From positions 1 to 64,000 of the forward strand of contig NZ_LZMD01000081.1 in assembly GCF_001668575.1 (NCBI RefSeq): a DNA stretch of 64,000 bases, given 5' to 3'. This document shows, piece after piece, positions 42,513 to 51,549 of this stretch. The position numbers and the translations under genes are program-made. The first letter of the stretch is position 1, and each line of letters opens with the position of its first letter. The notes under the pieces were generated by a model. That model worked only from the letters and a program-made list of their open reading frames with translations, did not search any database and had not been told where the DNA came from. The DNA comes from Mycobacterium sp. 1164985.4. Lineage in GTDB: Bacteria; Actinomycetota; Actinomycetes; Mycobacteriales; Mycobacteriaceae.

Positions 42513-43937
42513 ATGGCCGAGACCCGTGAAACCGGCGGCGGCCTCGGGGAATTCGTTCGACGCTCCGGCTACATCCGAAAGTGGCTGATTCTCGGGATCG
42601 CGATCGGCGTCATCGCCGGCCTCGGCGCGGTGGTGTTCTATCTGGCGCTCGACTATGCGGGCGACTTCCTGCTCGGTGACCTGGCCGGCTACCGGATCCC
42701 CAAACCGGTCGGCGACGGCGGCGATCCCGGCTCGGCGGGCTTCGACCGGCCGTGGGCCATCCCGCTGGTGGTCTGCGGCGGCGCGCTCGTATCGGCGTGG
42801 CTGGTCGCGAAGTTCGCACCGGAGGCCGAAGGACACGGCACCGACAGCGCGATCGAAGCCGTGCACACCGACCCCCGCGCCATCCGGGGACGAGCCATCG
42901 TGATCAAGACCATCGCCAGCGCCCTGACCATCGGGTCGGGCGGTTCCGGCGGTCGCGAAGGCCCCGCCGCCCAGATCTCCGCAGGTTTCGGATCCATGCT
43001 GACCCGTTGGCTGAACCTGTCCGACGAGGACGGCCGGATCGCGGTGTCGCTGGGCATCGGGTCTGGTATCGGAGCGATCTTCGGCGCCCCGCTCGGCGGC
43101 GCGGTGCTGGCGGCCTCGATCGTGTACCGCCGGGACTTCGACTACCGGGCGTTGATACCGGGATTCATCACCTCGGCGACCGCCTACTCGGTACTCGGTT
43201 CGATCCTCGGCTTCGACCCGCTGTTCGGATTCGTCGCCGCCGAGTACCGCTTCGACAGCCCACTCGATCTGGGCTGGTTCGTCGTGCTCGGCATCGTCGC
43301 GGCCGGCGTCGGCTACCTCTACGCGCGTATCTTCTACGGAACCGTCGCACTGACCGCTCGGCTGCCGGGCCACAAGGTGCTCAAACCCGCGGTCGGCGGG
43401 CTCGCGGTGGGACTGCTGGGCCTGGCGATCCCGCAGGTTCTGGCCAGCGGATACGGATGGGCGCAGAAGGCCACGGCCACCGACACCCTGATGGCGATAC
43501 CGCTGTGGATCGTGCTGCTCCTACCGCTCGCCAAAATCTTGGCGACGTCGTTGTCGATCGGCACCGGCGGTTCGGGCGGCATCTTCGGGCCCGGTGTCGT
43601 GGTAGGCGCGTTCGTCGGCGCCGCGCTGTGGCGACTCGGCGATCTTGTCGACGCCCCCGGGATCCCCGACAGCCCCGCCACGTTCGTCGTCGTCGGCATG
43701 ATGGCGTGCTTCGGCAGCGTCGCGCACGCGCCGCTTGCCGTGATGATCATGGTGGCCGAGATGACCGGCTCGTTCTCGGTGATCCCGTGCGCGATGGTCG
43801 CCGTCGGTATCGCCTACATGTTGATGTCGCGCACCGACGTCTCGATCTACCGCGCGCAGCGCCTCGACCGGGAAGCCGCCGACGCCGCGCGTGGCGACGA
43901 CGGACGCCGGCCACCTCCGCCCGAAGCGACTACTTGA
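42513..43937 (+). CDS. CLC-family chloride channel/transporter
   Basis: 474 residues with 10-12 helices. CLC anion-site motifs: GSGGSGGREGPAAQI (GREGP motif, about residues 142-156) and GGSGGIFGPGVVVG (GxFxP, about 352-365). The external gate glutamate is in REGP. The first motif is GSGGS in place of GSGIP, seen in other bacterial members. Transports chloride or like anions, maybe in exchange for H+. Corresponds to Rv0143c. Overlaps convergent dps by 8 bases. Confidence 0.9.
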   Translation: MAETRETGGGLGEFVRRSGYIRKWLILGIAIGVIAGLGAVVFYLALDYAGDFLLGDLAGYRIPKPVGDGGDPGSAGFDRPWAIPLVVCGGALVSAWLVAKFAPEAEGHGTDSAIEAVHTDPRAIRGRAIVIKTIASALTIGSGGSGGREGPAAQISAGFGSMLTRWLNLSDEDGRIAVSLGIGSGIGAIFGAPLGGAVLAASIVYRRDFDYRALIPGFITSATAYSVLGSILGFDPLFGFVAAEYRFDSPLDLGWFVVLGIVAAGVGYLYARIFYGTVALTARLPGHKVLKPAVGGLAVGLLGLAIPQVLASGYGWAQKATATDTLMAIPLWIVLLLPLAKILATSLSIGTGGSGGIFGPGVVVGAFVGAALWRLGDLVDAPGIPDSPATFVVVGMMACFGSVAHAPLAVMIMVAEMTGSFSVIPCAMVAVGIAYMLMSRTDVSIYRAQRLDREAADAARGDDGRRPPPPEATT

Positions 43938-44493
43938 CCGGCGCCTTCTTCTTGGCCTGGCTGGCGGCGTCCTTCTCCGTCGACGCGCCCTTGTTGGCCA
44001 ACTGGCCGCCCGAGTTCTCCAGGTGCGCACGCACGAACCACTGGAACTTCTCCAACTCGGCGGCGTGGCCGATCAGCATGTCCTCGGTGACCGGATCGGA
44101 ATCCTCGGCGTCCTCGATGTTCTTTCGGGTGTCCTCGATGACACCGTCGTAGACCAGATCGAGTGCGGCCAGGTGCGCCTGCACGGTGTCGCGGTCCAGC
44201 GAGTAGTCATCCCAGGAGCGGTCGCCGATGATCGCGCCCGGCGTGCCCTTCGGCGAGTAGCCCAGCGTCGCAATGCGCTCGGCGACCTCGTCGGCGTAGC
44301 CGCGCACCAACTCGACCTGCGGGTCGATCATCTCGTGGACTCCGATGAAGTTCGGGCCCACCACATTCCAGTGAATGTGCTTGAGTGTCAGGTGCAGATC
44401 GTTGTACCGGCTCAGCTGCTTCTGTAACAGTTCGGCCATCTTGGCCGCGTCTTTGTCGGTCATACCCGGAACGGTGTACTGAGACTTAGGCAT
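43930..44493 (-). CDS. dps: Dps ferritin-like DNA-protecting protein
   Basis: 187 residues, close to M. smegmatis Dps. Ferroxidase site in LKHIHWNVVGPNFIGVHEMIDPQVE (His, Asp, Glu), helix features LAALDLVYDGVIEDTRKNIE, and a lysine-rich tail (STEKDAASQAKKK) that binds DNA. It forms a 12-mer that oxidises iron with H2O2 and coats DNA in starvation. ATG 44493 with AAGGAG 8 bases upstream. Confidence 0.96.
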   Translation of the reverse strand: MPKSQYTVPGMTDKDAAKMAELLQKQLSRYNDLHLTLKHIHWNVVGPNFIGVHEMIDPQVELVRGYADEVAERIATLGYSPKGTPGAIIGDRSWDDYSLDRDTVQAHLAALDLVYDGVIEDTRKNIEDAEDSDPVTEDMLIGHAAELEKFQWFVRAHLENSGGQLANKGASTEKDAASQAKKKAPVK

Positions 44494-44574
44494 GGGAAAG
44501 CTCCTTTGCACGCATACGGTGTCGAGGCTTCGACTACCCGCTGCGTCGGCGGGGTAATCACCACGTCACAGACG

Positions 44575-45486
44575 TCACATCTCGATCAGATTCGGGATCG
44601 CCATGCGCGGGCCGAACCGCGGAAGCACCGCAAGACCGCTCACTTCCAACAAGCGCACAGCGCGGTGACGGTGCGGGCGAAGCGGTTCGAGCACCTCGAC
44701 CATCGCGGGATCGTCAATCGGATGGCCCAGCAAGCTCCACCCGACCATCTTCGCCAGGTGGTAGTCGCCGACCGAGAGCGCATCCGCGTCACCGAACGCG
44801 CGTTGACTCGTCTCGGCCGCGGTCCACTCACCGACCCCCGGAAGCGACGCCATCGCGGCACGCGCCCTGGCCGGTGACCGGGCGCCCAGCCGTTCCAGGG
44901 AGTCGGCGCGCTGAGCACATACGACGACGGTGCGAGCGCGGCGCGGATCGACGTTGGCGCGGTGGAACTCCCACGACGGGATGCGGCGCCAGATGTCACC
45001 GGGCGGCGGCACCCGCATGTGCGCGGGCGCCGGACCGGGTGCGGGGGCGCCGAACTTAGTGACCAGCAGCCGCCACGCGCGGCGCGCGTCCTTGCCGTAG
45101 ACCCGCTGTTCGAGCACCGCCGGAATCAGCGCTTCGAGCACGCGGTCGGTGCGGCCCAGCCGGAGATGCCGCACGCGTCGATGCGCCGCGGCGATTGTCG
45201 GTTCCGTGGGCGCGAAGCCGACACTGTCGTCGTAAGCGCCGAGTTGGGCGGGCAGGGTCTCGGCGAATTCCCTGGCACCCTCGCCCCATGCTTCGCAGTC
45301 GACGGTGTCGGGTGCCGATTTGGTGAGGCGCGCGGTGACCGGGCCGCTGCGCATCAGGCTGGTGCGCCAGATCGCGCCGTCGGGGTCGTCGAAGTAGCAG
45401 GGGTCCTTCCGGCCACGCCGCAGCGGCGCCAGGGTCAACGCGGGGCTGACCGGGCCGTCGAAGACGACGCTGACCGAGGTGTGCAC
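44575..45486 (-). CDS. HhH-GPD superfamily DNA glycosylase-like protein (Rv0142 type)
   Basis: 303 residues. The helix-hairpin-helix and catalytic aspartate are visible as SLPGVGEWTAAETSQRAFGD followed by SVGDYHLAKM. The N-terminal part is divergent. Related to AlkA (3-methyladenine glycosylase); the base recognised is unknown. GTG start at 45486. It is 27 bases downstream of the DUF427 gene, in the same orientation. Confidence 0.82.
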   Translation of the reverse strand: MHTSVSVVFDGPVSPALTLAPLRRGRKDPCYFDDPDGAIWRTSLMRSGPVTARLTKSAPDTVDCEAWGEGAREFAETLPAQLGAYDDSVGFAPTEPTIAAAHRRVRHLRLGRTDRVLEALIPAVLEQRVYGKDARRAWRLLVTKFGAPAPGPAPAHMRVPPPGDIWRRIPSWEFHRANVDPRRARTVVVCAQRADSLERLGARSPARARAAMASLPGVGEWTAAETSQRAFGDADALSVGDYHLAKMVGWSLLGHPIDDPAMVEVLEPLRPHRHRAVRLLEVSGLAVLPRFGPRMAIPNLIEM

Positions 45487-45513
45487 CGGCCAAGGTTATG
45501 CCGGGTCGACGGT

Positions 45514-45894
45514 TTATGCCTGAACGACGGTGACCTCCGCCTTGTCCGGGTAGAACGCCACGTGACCGGCGATGGGGGCGACGGCCGGGTAGGGCTTCTG
45601 GTAGGTCCAGATGGCGTCCTCGACGACGGTGCCGTTGTCGGTCACCAGGTCGTAGTAGCTGGCGTCGCCCTTGAACGGGCAGTACGTCTGGGTGTCGCTG
45701 GGCCTGAGTTTGTCTTGGACGACGTCGTTGTGCGGGATGTACTGCACCGCCGGATAGGTCGACTCCTGAAGCGTCAACGCACGTTCTGTGTCGGCGACGA
45801 TCTCGCCGTTCACCCGGACGGTGACGTGTCTGCCGGTCGGCTCGACGGTGATCGGATGCTCCGCGGTGGGCTCGAGTACGGGTCGATCGCTCAT
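45514..45894 (-). CDS. DUF427 protein (Rv0140 type)
   Basis: 126 residues, a single DUF427 domain with the conserved YIPHNDVVQDKLRPSDTQTYC and FKGDASYYDL. Function unknown; the fold is a small beta barrel. The position before the HhH glycosylase follows the M. tuberculosis order. Divergent from the HNH gene. Confidence 0.9.
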   Translation of the reverse strand: MSDRPVLEPTAEHPITVEPTGRHVTVRVNGEIVADTERALTLQESTYPAVQYIPHNDVVQDKLRPSDTQTYCPFKGDASYYDLVTDNGTVVEDAIWTYQKPYPAVAPIAGHVAFYPDKAEVTVVQA

Positions 45895-45956
45895 GACATG
45901 GCCAACGCCCAAGGTGGCGGTCGGCATTCCGGACGTGTCGGTGGACGATGGCATAG

Positions 45957-45972
45957 TCGAACACATGTTCGG
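45957..45972 (+). promoter_or_regulatory. LexA SOS box overlapping the HNH gene start
   Basis: TCGAACACATGTTCGG matches the mycobacterial SOS box TCGAAC-N4-GTTCGA at 11 of 12 defined positions. The ATG at 45965 is inside, in the same register as in the DinB-type gene. CATAGT at 45952-45957 is a fair -10, placing the RNA start at the ATG. Confidence 0.8.
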
Positions 45973-47392
45973 ATCGGACTTCGCAGAGGCCGACGACGCC
46001 GCTGTGGTCGCCGCCATCGCCGAGGGTGCACGTGCGGAGGCACAAGCCGCCGCACGCCGGCTCGCGGCCATTGCAGAGTTGGTCCGGCGCAAGGTGTGCG
46101 ATGACGACGAGCGGCAGCGGTCCGCGTTCGATCCGTGGGATGCCGTCGCCGCCGAGGTGGCTGCGGCGATGACGGTCGGTCATCGCCGCGCTTCGGGGCA
46201 GATGCGCATCGCGCAGGCGCTGCGCGAGCGGCTGCCACAGGTGGCCGCGTTGTTCGAGCAGGGCGGTATCAGTGCGCGGATCGTCTCGACGATCACATGG
46301 CGCACCACGCTGATCGAGGATCCTGAGGCGTTGGCACTCATCGACACCGCACTCGCCCAACGGGCGTCTCGATTGAGTCCGCTGTCGGAGCGACGACTCG
46401 ACGATGCGGTCGACGCGCTCGTCCACCGGTTCGACCCGCTCGCGGTGCGGAAATCAAAAGCTACGGCCCGCACCCGGGACTTCCACTTCGGTGACGAAGA
46501 CGACCCGGCCGGCACCACTTCGGTGTGGGGCCGGTTGTTGGCCACGGATGCGGCCGCCCTCAAACGGCGCGTCGCCGAGATGATGAAGGGGCTGTGCGAC
46601 GACGATCCGCGCAGTATCGGCGAGCGGCGCGCCGACGCTGTCGGCGCCTTAGCGGCCGGCCATAACCAATTGGCTTGTGCGTGCGGATCGCCGACATGCG
46701 CCGCTGCCGGTGTGCATGCGTCGAATGTCCTCATACACGTGATCGCCGACCAAGCCGCGCTCGACAATGCCACTCGCGCAACCGAAGGCGAGGCCGCTCC
46801 CACAACCGAGAAGCGTGGCACTGCAGTACTGCTGGGCCAAGGGGCTTTGCCCACGTTCCTACTGCCCTGGCTGATCAGCCGCGGGGCGAAGGTGCGCCCG
46901 ATCAAGATGCCGAGGTCGGAAGCCGAGTCGCGGTATCAGCCGTCAGCGGCGCTGGCCGAATTCGTGCGCATGCGTGATATGTACTGTCGCGCACCGGGAT
47001 GCGATGTGCCTGCCGACCTCTGCGACATCGATCACACGACCCCGTGGCCCCTGGGGCCCACGCATCCGTCGAACCTCAAATGCCTGTGCCGTAAGAACCA
47101 CATGATGAAGACATTCTGCGGCGGCCCTGACGGCTGGCGCGACGTCCAGCTTCCGGATGGAACTGTCATCTGGACCGCACCGAGCGGCCACACCTATACC
47201 ACCCACCCCGGTAGCAAGCTGTTCTTCGAATGGGACACGACCACCGCCAACTTGCCACCGCCACCGGATATTCCACCGCCCACACCTGATCGCGCAGCGA
47301 AGATGCCGAAGCGAAGACGCACTCGCGCAGCCGAATTCGCCGCACGGATCAGAGCTGAGCGGGCGCGTAATGCCGACCCGGCACCGTTCTAA
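45965..47392 (+). CDS. DUF222/HNH endonuclease of the 13E12 repeat family
   Basis: 475 residues. N-terminal DUF222 region (about 10-260) and a C-terminal HNH nuclease: YCRAPGCDVPADLCDIDHTTPW, NLKCLCRKNHMMK (about 336-380), with a proline- and arginine-rich tail. This is the 13E12 family, which is multi-copy in mycobacteria and, in M. tuberculosis, contains members induced by DNA damage under LexA. The start at 45965 within the SOS box is consistent with this. Cellular role unknown. Confidence 0.88.
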   Translation: MFGSDFAEADDAAVVAAIAEGARAEAQAAARRLAAIAELVRRKVCDDDERQRSAFDPWDAVAAEVAAAMTVGHRRASGQMRIAQALRERLPQVAALFEQGGISARIVSTITWRTTLIEDPEALALIDTALAQRASRLSPLSERRLDDAVDALVHRFDPLAVRKSKATARTRDFHFGDEDDPAGTTSVWGRLLATDAAALKRRVAEMMKGLCDDDPRSIGERRADAVGALAAGHNQLACACGSPTCAAAGVHASNVLIHVIADQAALDNATRATEGEAAPTTEKRGTAVLLGQGALPTFLLPWLISRGAKVRPIKMPRSEAESRYQPSAALAEFVRMRDMYCRAPGCDVPADLCDIDHTTPWPLGPTHPSNLKCLCRKNHMMKTFCGGPDGWRDVQLPDGTVIWTAPSGHTYTTHPGSKLFFEWDTTTANLPPPPDIPPPTPDRAAKMPKRRRTRAAEFAARIRAERARNADPAPF

Positions 47393-47516
47393 GAGCCGAC
47401 GCCGGCTGGTGCGGTCGGTCGCCGAACCACGCCGCTACCGCGATGATGTGCCACGACGGGTAGGCCTTATTCGGGTAGTACGCCGTCTGTTCCTAAGTAG
47501 GTGGTGTAATCGGCTG

Positions 47517-48173
47517 ATGGCAGAACTTGAACGGCACGGCGCGGTGTACGTGTTGACCCTCGGCGAGGACGAGAACCGCTTCCACCCCGACCGGCTGACC
47601 GCGATGAACTCGGCACTCGACGAGGTGGAGGCCGCCGACGGGCCGAGGGCCGTCGTCACCACGGGCAGCGGCAAGTTCTACTCCAACGGGCTCGACCTCG
47701 ACTTCATGGCCGCGAATCCCGATGCGGCCGAGGCCAATCTGGCCGACGTGCACGCGCTGTTGGTACGCGTGCTGGCGTTCCCGGCGCCGATCATCGCCGC
47801 GGTGCAAGGGCACGCGTTCGCCGCCGGTGCGATGCTGGCGCTGGCCCACGACCAGATCGTCATGCGCGCCGATCGCGGCTTCTTCTGCCTGCCGGAGGTC
47901 GACCTCGGCATCCCGTTCACCGCTGGGATGAACGCCCTCATCCGGTCCCGCCTTCCGATCGCGACCGCGCACGACGCGATGACCACGGCGCGACGCTACG
48001 GCGGCGAGGACGCCCGCGCGGCGGGGATCGCCGCGGCCACCGCCGGGGAGGGTGAAGTCCTCGACACCGCGGTCACGCGCGCCGGTGCGCTGGCCGCCAA
48101 AGCCGGCACGGTGTTCGGTGCCATCAAGGCGCGCCTGTACGCGGAAGTGATCGCCGAACTCAAGGTCCGGTAG
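47517..48173 (+). CDS. Enoyl-CoA hydratase/isomerase family protein
   Basis: 218 residues of crotonase fold. Oxyanion hole segments: FYSNGLDLDFM (about residues 54-64) and VQGHAFAAGAMLALAHD. The catalytic glutamates of a classic hydratase are not clear (EVDLGIPF has one), so an isomerase such as the plant-like delta3,delta2 type is also possible. Monocistronic. ATG 47517 has no strong ribosome site. Confidence 0.83.
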   Translation: MAELERHGAVYVLTLGEDENRFHPDRLTAMNSALDEVEAADGPRAVVTTGSGKFYSNGLDLDFMAANPDAAEANLADVHALLVRVLAFPAPIIAAVQGHAFAAGAMLALAHDQIVMRADRGFFCLPEVDLGIPFTAGMNALIRSRLPIATAHDAMTTARRYGGEDARAAGIAAATAGEGEVLDTAVTRAGALAAKAGTVFGAIKARLYAEVIAELKVR

Positions 48174-48248
48174 CTAGCCTCCCGAAACTGAGCTTCTGCA
48201 CGAACCACCGCTCATTTGCATGCATATCTTCAGCTTCGAGTGCAACGG

Positions 48249-49067
48249 TCAGAACGCCCAGCGATGATACTGCGCGATGTACCGCAGCGACGGCAGCACA
48301 GCCATCGCACGCCCCATCGCCCGGTAATACCAGGCGACGTCACGAAATGTCGGCGAATCGAACGGTGACACCCACGCCAGCAACCGCACACCGGGCACCG
48401 CCTCGGCAATGTCGTCCGGACCGTCAATCCCCCACTGCAGCGTCGCCCCCGAGCGCCGCACCACCGCGTTCAGGACCTGCGACCGGATGCCGAGCCGGCT
48501 GAACGCGTCGAATTGCAGTTCACCGGAGGGAAACCCGTCGACCACCCGCCGCAGCAGCGCCGCACCGTCGGATTCCGTCAGATACATGGTGAGGCCCTCG
48601 GCGATCATCAAAGTCGGCCGATCCGAGGGGATTCCGGACAGCCAAGATGCATCTGCGACCGAGGCGCCGATCACCCGGTAACGGTCGCGGTGCGGATAGA
48701 GCTGCGTGCGCAGACTCGCGACCTCCGGATAGTCGATGTCGAACCAGTCGACCCCGGGCCCGGTGTCCACTCGAAACGCCCGCGCGTCCAGCCCGCAGCC
48801 CAGATGCAACACGACCGCCCGCGGGTGCGCGGCCAGGAACTGGCGCGTCCACCTGTCGAAGTGCGCGCTGCGGGTGGTCACCGATGCCGAATTGGCCGGC
48901 GTGATCGTTGTTTTCGACCAGTCGTAGTCGATGCGCTCGACGATGTCCTTGGCAAACCGGTCACCCAGGATCGCGTTGGGCAAGTCGGCGTCGAGCGCCT
49001 TGGCGTAGAACGTCGCAAGCATGGTCTGCGGCGCACCGGACAAATCGACGGGGAGCTTGTCGGGCAT
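48249..49067 (-). CDS. SAM-dependent methyltransferase of the LCM (leucine carboxyl) type
   Basis: 272 residues. SAM-binding VVLHLGCGLDARAFRVD (about residues 85-101), then DWFDIDYPEV and MIAEGLTMYL, the standard pattern of the mycobacterial TIGR00027/LCM-like family, of which M. tuberculosis has many. Substrate unknown. It starts 13 bases after the epimerase gene and forms the third gene of the SnoaL-epimerase-methyltransferase operon. Confidence 0.88.
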   Translation of the reverse strand: MPDKLPVDLSGAPQTMLATFYAKALDADLPNAILGDRFAKDIVERIDYDWSKTTITPANSASVTTRSAHFDRWTRQFLAAHPRAVVLHLGCGLDARAFRVDTGPGVDWFDIDYPEVASLRTQLYPHRDRYRVIGASVADASWLSGIPSDRPTLMIAEGLTMYLTESDGAALLRRVVDGFPSGELQFDAFSRLGIRSQVLNAVVRRSGATLQWGIDGPDDIAEAVPGVRLLAWVSPFDSPTFRDVAWYYRAMGRAMAVLPSLRYIAQYHRWAF

Positions 49068-49080
49068 CTCTACTCGCGGG

Positions 49081-50085
49081 CTAACCGGCCTTGCTCGTAC
49101 GCCGCGCGTCCCGCAGCCCCGCCCAGAACCTGGCGGCCGCCTGGATCGACTCCTCGACAGGCCTTGGACTCCAACGCAATTCGTGTCGCGCCTTGCTGCA
49201 ATCCACCGGCGCTTCCGCGCGCATCAGCCGGAGCGAGCCGAGCGAGAACTTCTCGTCCTTGCCCGTCACCCGCGCCTTGGCGGTGCCCAGGGCGGCCATC
49301 GCGTAGGAGACCGGCAGCGGGAGCGACTTCGTCGGCACAGGCATCCCCGCGGCTTCGGCCGCGATGCGCACCACCTCCGCATTGCTGATCATCTTCTCCG
49401 AGATCAGGTACCGCTCGCCGACTCGGCCGTGCTCGGCGGCGAGGAGCATGGCGCGCGCGGCGTCGTCGACACCGACGGCCTCCAACTCGATACCGCGCAT
49501 CACGAACGGCAGCTTGCCGAACGCCGCCCCGGCGATGATCGCGCCGTGCGGGGTGCGGCCCCAGTCGCCGCCGCCGTAGGTGGTCGACACGCACATCGCG
49601 ACTGCGGGCACGCCGTGCTCGCGCGCATATTGCAGCACCAGCGTCTCGGCCTGCACCCGCGACCGCACATACGGCGTCAAACCCTTGTCGACGATCACGT
49701 CGTCCTCGGTCGCCACGTGCCCGCGCCTGCGGCCGACCGTCACATAGCTGCTGGTGTAGACGAACCGCCGCAAACGCATGTCCTTGGCGACCTCGAGCAC
49801 GTTTCGGGTGCCCTCGACGTTCGTATAGAACAGCGGCGTGGGGTCCTTGAGCCAGCCGCGCGTGTCCACGACGCAGTAGTACACGTCGTCGACTCCGGTC
49901 ATGGCCGCGCGCAGCGTGTCGTTGTACCAGATGTCGCCGAGGAAACGCTGTACCGGCAGATCGTCGATGCTCTTGGTGTTCGCGTTCGGGCGGACCATGA
50001 CGCGGACGTCGTGGCCTGCGGCCACCAGTTGCCGGGTGACATGCGATCCGAGGAAACCGTTGGCTCCGATGACCAGCTTGCTCAC
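49081..50085 (-). CDS. NAD(P)-dependent epimerase/reductase (Rv0139 type)
   Basis: 334 residues, extended short-chain dehydrogenase. Rossmann VIGANGFLGSHVTRQL at the N terminus, then FVYTSSYVTVG and the active-site YVRSRVQAE (Y-x3-R, not the usual Y-x3-K). Such enzymes act on dihydroflavonols, nucleotide sugars or 3-beta-hydroxysteroids; the KstR-like box upstream makes a steroid substrate possible. GTG start overlaps the SnoaL stop (GTGA), with GGAGG before it. Confidence 0.85.
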   Translation of the reverse strand: MSKLVIGANGFLGSHVTRQLVAAGHDVRVMVRPNANTKSIDDLPVQRFLGDIWYNDTLRAAMTGVDDVYYCVVDTRGWLKDPTPLFYTNVEGTRNVLEVAKDMRLRRFVYTSSYVTVGRRRGHVATEDDVIVDKGLTPYVRSRVQAETLVLQYAREHGVPAVAMCVSTTYGGGDWGRTPHGAIIAGAAFGKLPFVMRGIELEAVGVDDAARAMLLAAEHGRVGERYLISEKMISNAEVVRIAAEAAGMPVPTKSLPLPVSYAMAALGTAKARVTGKDEKFSLGSLRLMRAEAPVDCSKARHELRWSPRPVEESIQAAARFWAGLRDARRTSKAG

Positions 50086-50591
50086 TTGGCTCCTCCGTAC
50101 TGCTTCATCCACTCCTCGGCCTCGGGCGGCAAGGTGCCGAGTTCGGCGGCCTTGCGGCACCATTTGACCGTCGCCTTGACGAACCGCAGCGGGTTGTAGA
50201 TGTCTTCTTGCCGACGCCACAGTCCGTCGCCGGCGTAGGTGAGGATCGAGACGTTGGTGGCGCTGATGGCTGTGCCGTCGCCGGGGTCGCGCATCGGGTT
50301 GTCCAGCTCGCAGATGATGCGGCCGGTCGCCTCGTCGATCACGGTCCACCGCGACGGGAACGACGTCATGTAGCTACCGGGAAACGACTCCATCGTCTTC
50401 CAAATCCAGGGGCGCACCTGTTCGCGGCCGCGCATGGTGCCCGCCGCGTGCTCGACGTAGACGACGTCTTCGGTGTACTGGTCGACCCAGGGATCCCAGT
50501 CGCGGGTCTGTGCGGCGCGGTCGACTGTCGCCTCGAACTGTTGGAACGCCGCGGCCAATTCGTCGCGGCTGAAGGTGCTGCTGCCCGTCAC
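50082..50591 (-). CDS. SnoaL/NTF2-fold protein (Rv0138 type)
   Basis: 169 residues with a cone-shaped NTF2-like fold (WDPWVDQYTEDVVYVEHAAGTMRG, TSFPSRWTVIDEATGRIICEL). Relatives isomerise or hydrate small lipophilic ligands, including ketosteroids. First gene of a three-gene operon; GTG start at 50591. A KstR-like dyad is 8 bases upstream. Confidence 0.82.
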   Translation of the reverse strand: MTGSSTFSRDELAAAFQQFEATVDRAAQTRDWDPWVDQYTEDVVYVEHAAGTMRGREQVRPWIWKTMESFPGSYMTSFPSRWTVIDEATGRIICELDNPMRDPGDGTAISATNVSILTYAGDGLWRRQEDIYNPLRFVKATVKWCRKAAELGTLPPEAEEWMKQYGGAK

Positions 50592-50599
50592 ACCAGAAC

Positions 50600-50613
50600 T
50601 AGAACACGTTCTA
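50600..50613. promoter_or_regulatory. KstR-like operator
   Basis: TAGAACACGTTCTA fits the KstR consensus TnnAACnnGTTnnA with full outer symmetry (TAGAAC-ac-GTTCTA). It lies in the 38-base gap immediately before the SnoaL gene. KstR represses cholesterol catabolism genes in mycobacteria. Confidence 0.6.
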
Positions 50614-50629
50614 CCGAGCTTGTCGAGGG

Positions 50630-51028
50630 TCAGAACGCGGTCAGCACCTGGCGGCTGCCCAGCGGATTCTGCAGCGGGACCTCGAGGATCCCCGACACCG
50701 CGATCATGATGCACGGCCGGCCCGCGGCTTCGGGAAGCGCGCCGCCGAAGAGTTCGACGGTGACGGTCTCGGGTGTCTCCAGCACGGACGCGTGCACGCC
50801 GTAACACTGCGGGGTGCCGGTGGTGAAGTGCACGCCGACGGCGCGGTCGCCCGCGACGCGGTTGTAGGACTCGGCGCGCATCGGCTGCGGGTCGACGATC
50901 GCGGGATTGTCGATGAACAGCAGGCCCGGATGGCCGGGCCGCTCGGACAGTACGGCCGTCTCGGCCGCTGCCGCCGGGGCCGCCCACACGGCCAGCACAG
51001 CGGCCATCACGGCGAGGAATGTGCGCAT
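50630..51028 (-). CDS. Small secreted protein
   Basis: 132 residues with a clear signal peptide (MRTFLAVMAAVLAVWAAPAAAAE, cleavage near residue 22). The mature part contains two cysteines (QCYGVH and RPCIMIAVS), possibly a disulfide. No known family. It is upstream of the SnoaL gene on the same strand and divergent from msrB. Confidence 0.7.
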   Translation of the reverse strand: MRTFLAVMAAVLAVWAAPAAAAETAVLSERPGHPGLLFIDNPAIVDPQPMRAESYNRVAGDRAVGVHFTTGTPQCYGVHASVLETPETVTVELFGGALPEAAGRPCIMIAVSGILEVPLQNPLGSRQVLTAF

Positions 51029-51087
51029 CACACAACCGTAATCGCCGACTGGAACATGGCGGTCGATTCGGTGGTTATACAGGCACT

Positions 51088-51549
51088 ATGGCAAAGCAAT
51101 ACAACAAGAATCCGGCCGCAGTGAACGCGTTGTCGCCGGAGCAGTACCAGGTCACACAGAAAAACGGCACGGAGCGGCCCTTCACCGGCGAGTACTGGGA
51201 CAACCACGAGCCGGGCATCTACGTCGACGTGGTCTCGGGCGAGCCGTTGTTCGCCTCTGTCGACAAGTTCGACAGCGGGACCGGGTGGCCCAGCTTCACC
51301 CGTCCGATCGAAGCGACCAACGTCGTCGAGAAGCGCGACTTCTCGCACCTGATGGTCCGCACCGAGGTGCGCTCGGCGCACGGCGACAGCCACCTCGGCC
51401 ATGTCTTCACCGACGGCCCCCGCGCAGAGGGTGGGTTGCGCTACTGCATCAACTCCGCTTCGCTGAGATTCATCCACCTCGACGACCTCGAGGCCGAGGG
51501 GTATGGCGATTACAAGAAGCTGTTCGTGAATGAGGAGGCGCAAGCATGA
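51088..51549 (+). CDS. msrB: Peptide methionine-R-sulfoxide reductase MsrB
   Basis: 153 residues. SGTGWPSFTRPI and the catalytic cysteine in GLRYCINSASLRF are plain. The two CxxC zinc pairs are absent (YVDVVSGEP in their place), as in the zinc-free subgroup. Reduces methionine-R-sulfoxide in proteins. The gene overlaps msrA by ATGA. Confidence 0.94.
   Translation: MAKQYNKNPAAVNALSPEQYQVTQKNGTERPFTGEYWDNHEPGIYVDVVSGEPLFASVDKFDSGTGWPSFTRPIEATNVVEKRDFSHLMVRTEVRSAHGDSHLGHVFTDGPRAEGGLRYCINSASLRFIHLDDLEAEGYGDYKKLFVNEEAQA

Noticed and set aside
47393..47516. Small gene between the HNH and hydratase genes
   Set aside because: No ORF with a ribosome site; nothing recognisable.
51088..51549. Defective MsrB because zinc cysteines are missing
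   Set aside because: Zinc-free MsrB proteins with the same VDVVSG segment are normal; the catalytic cysteine is present.
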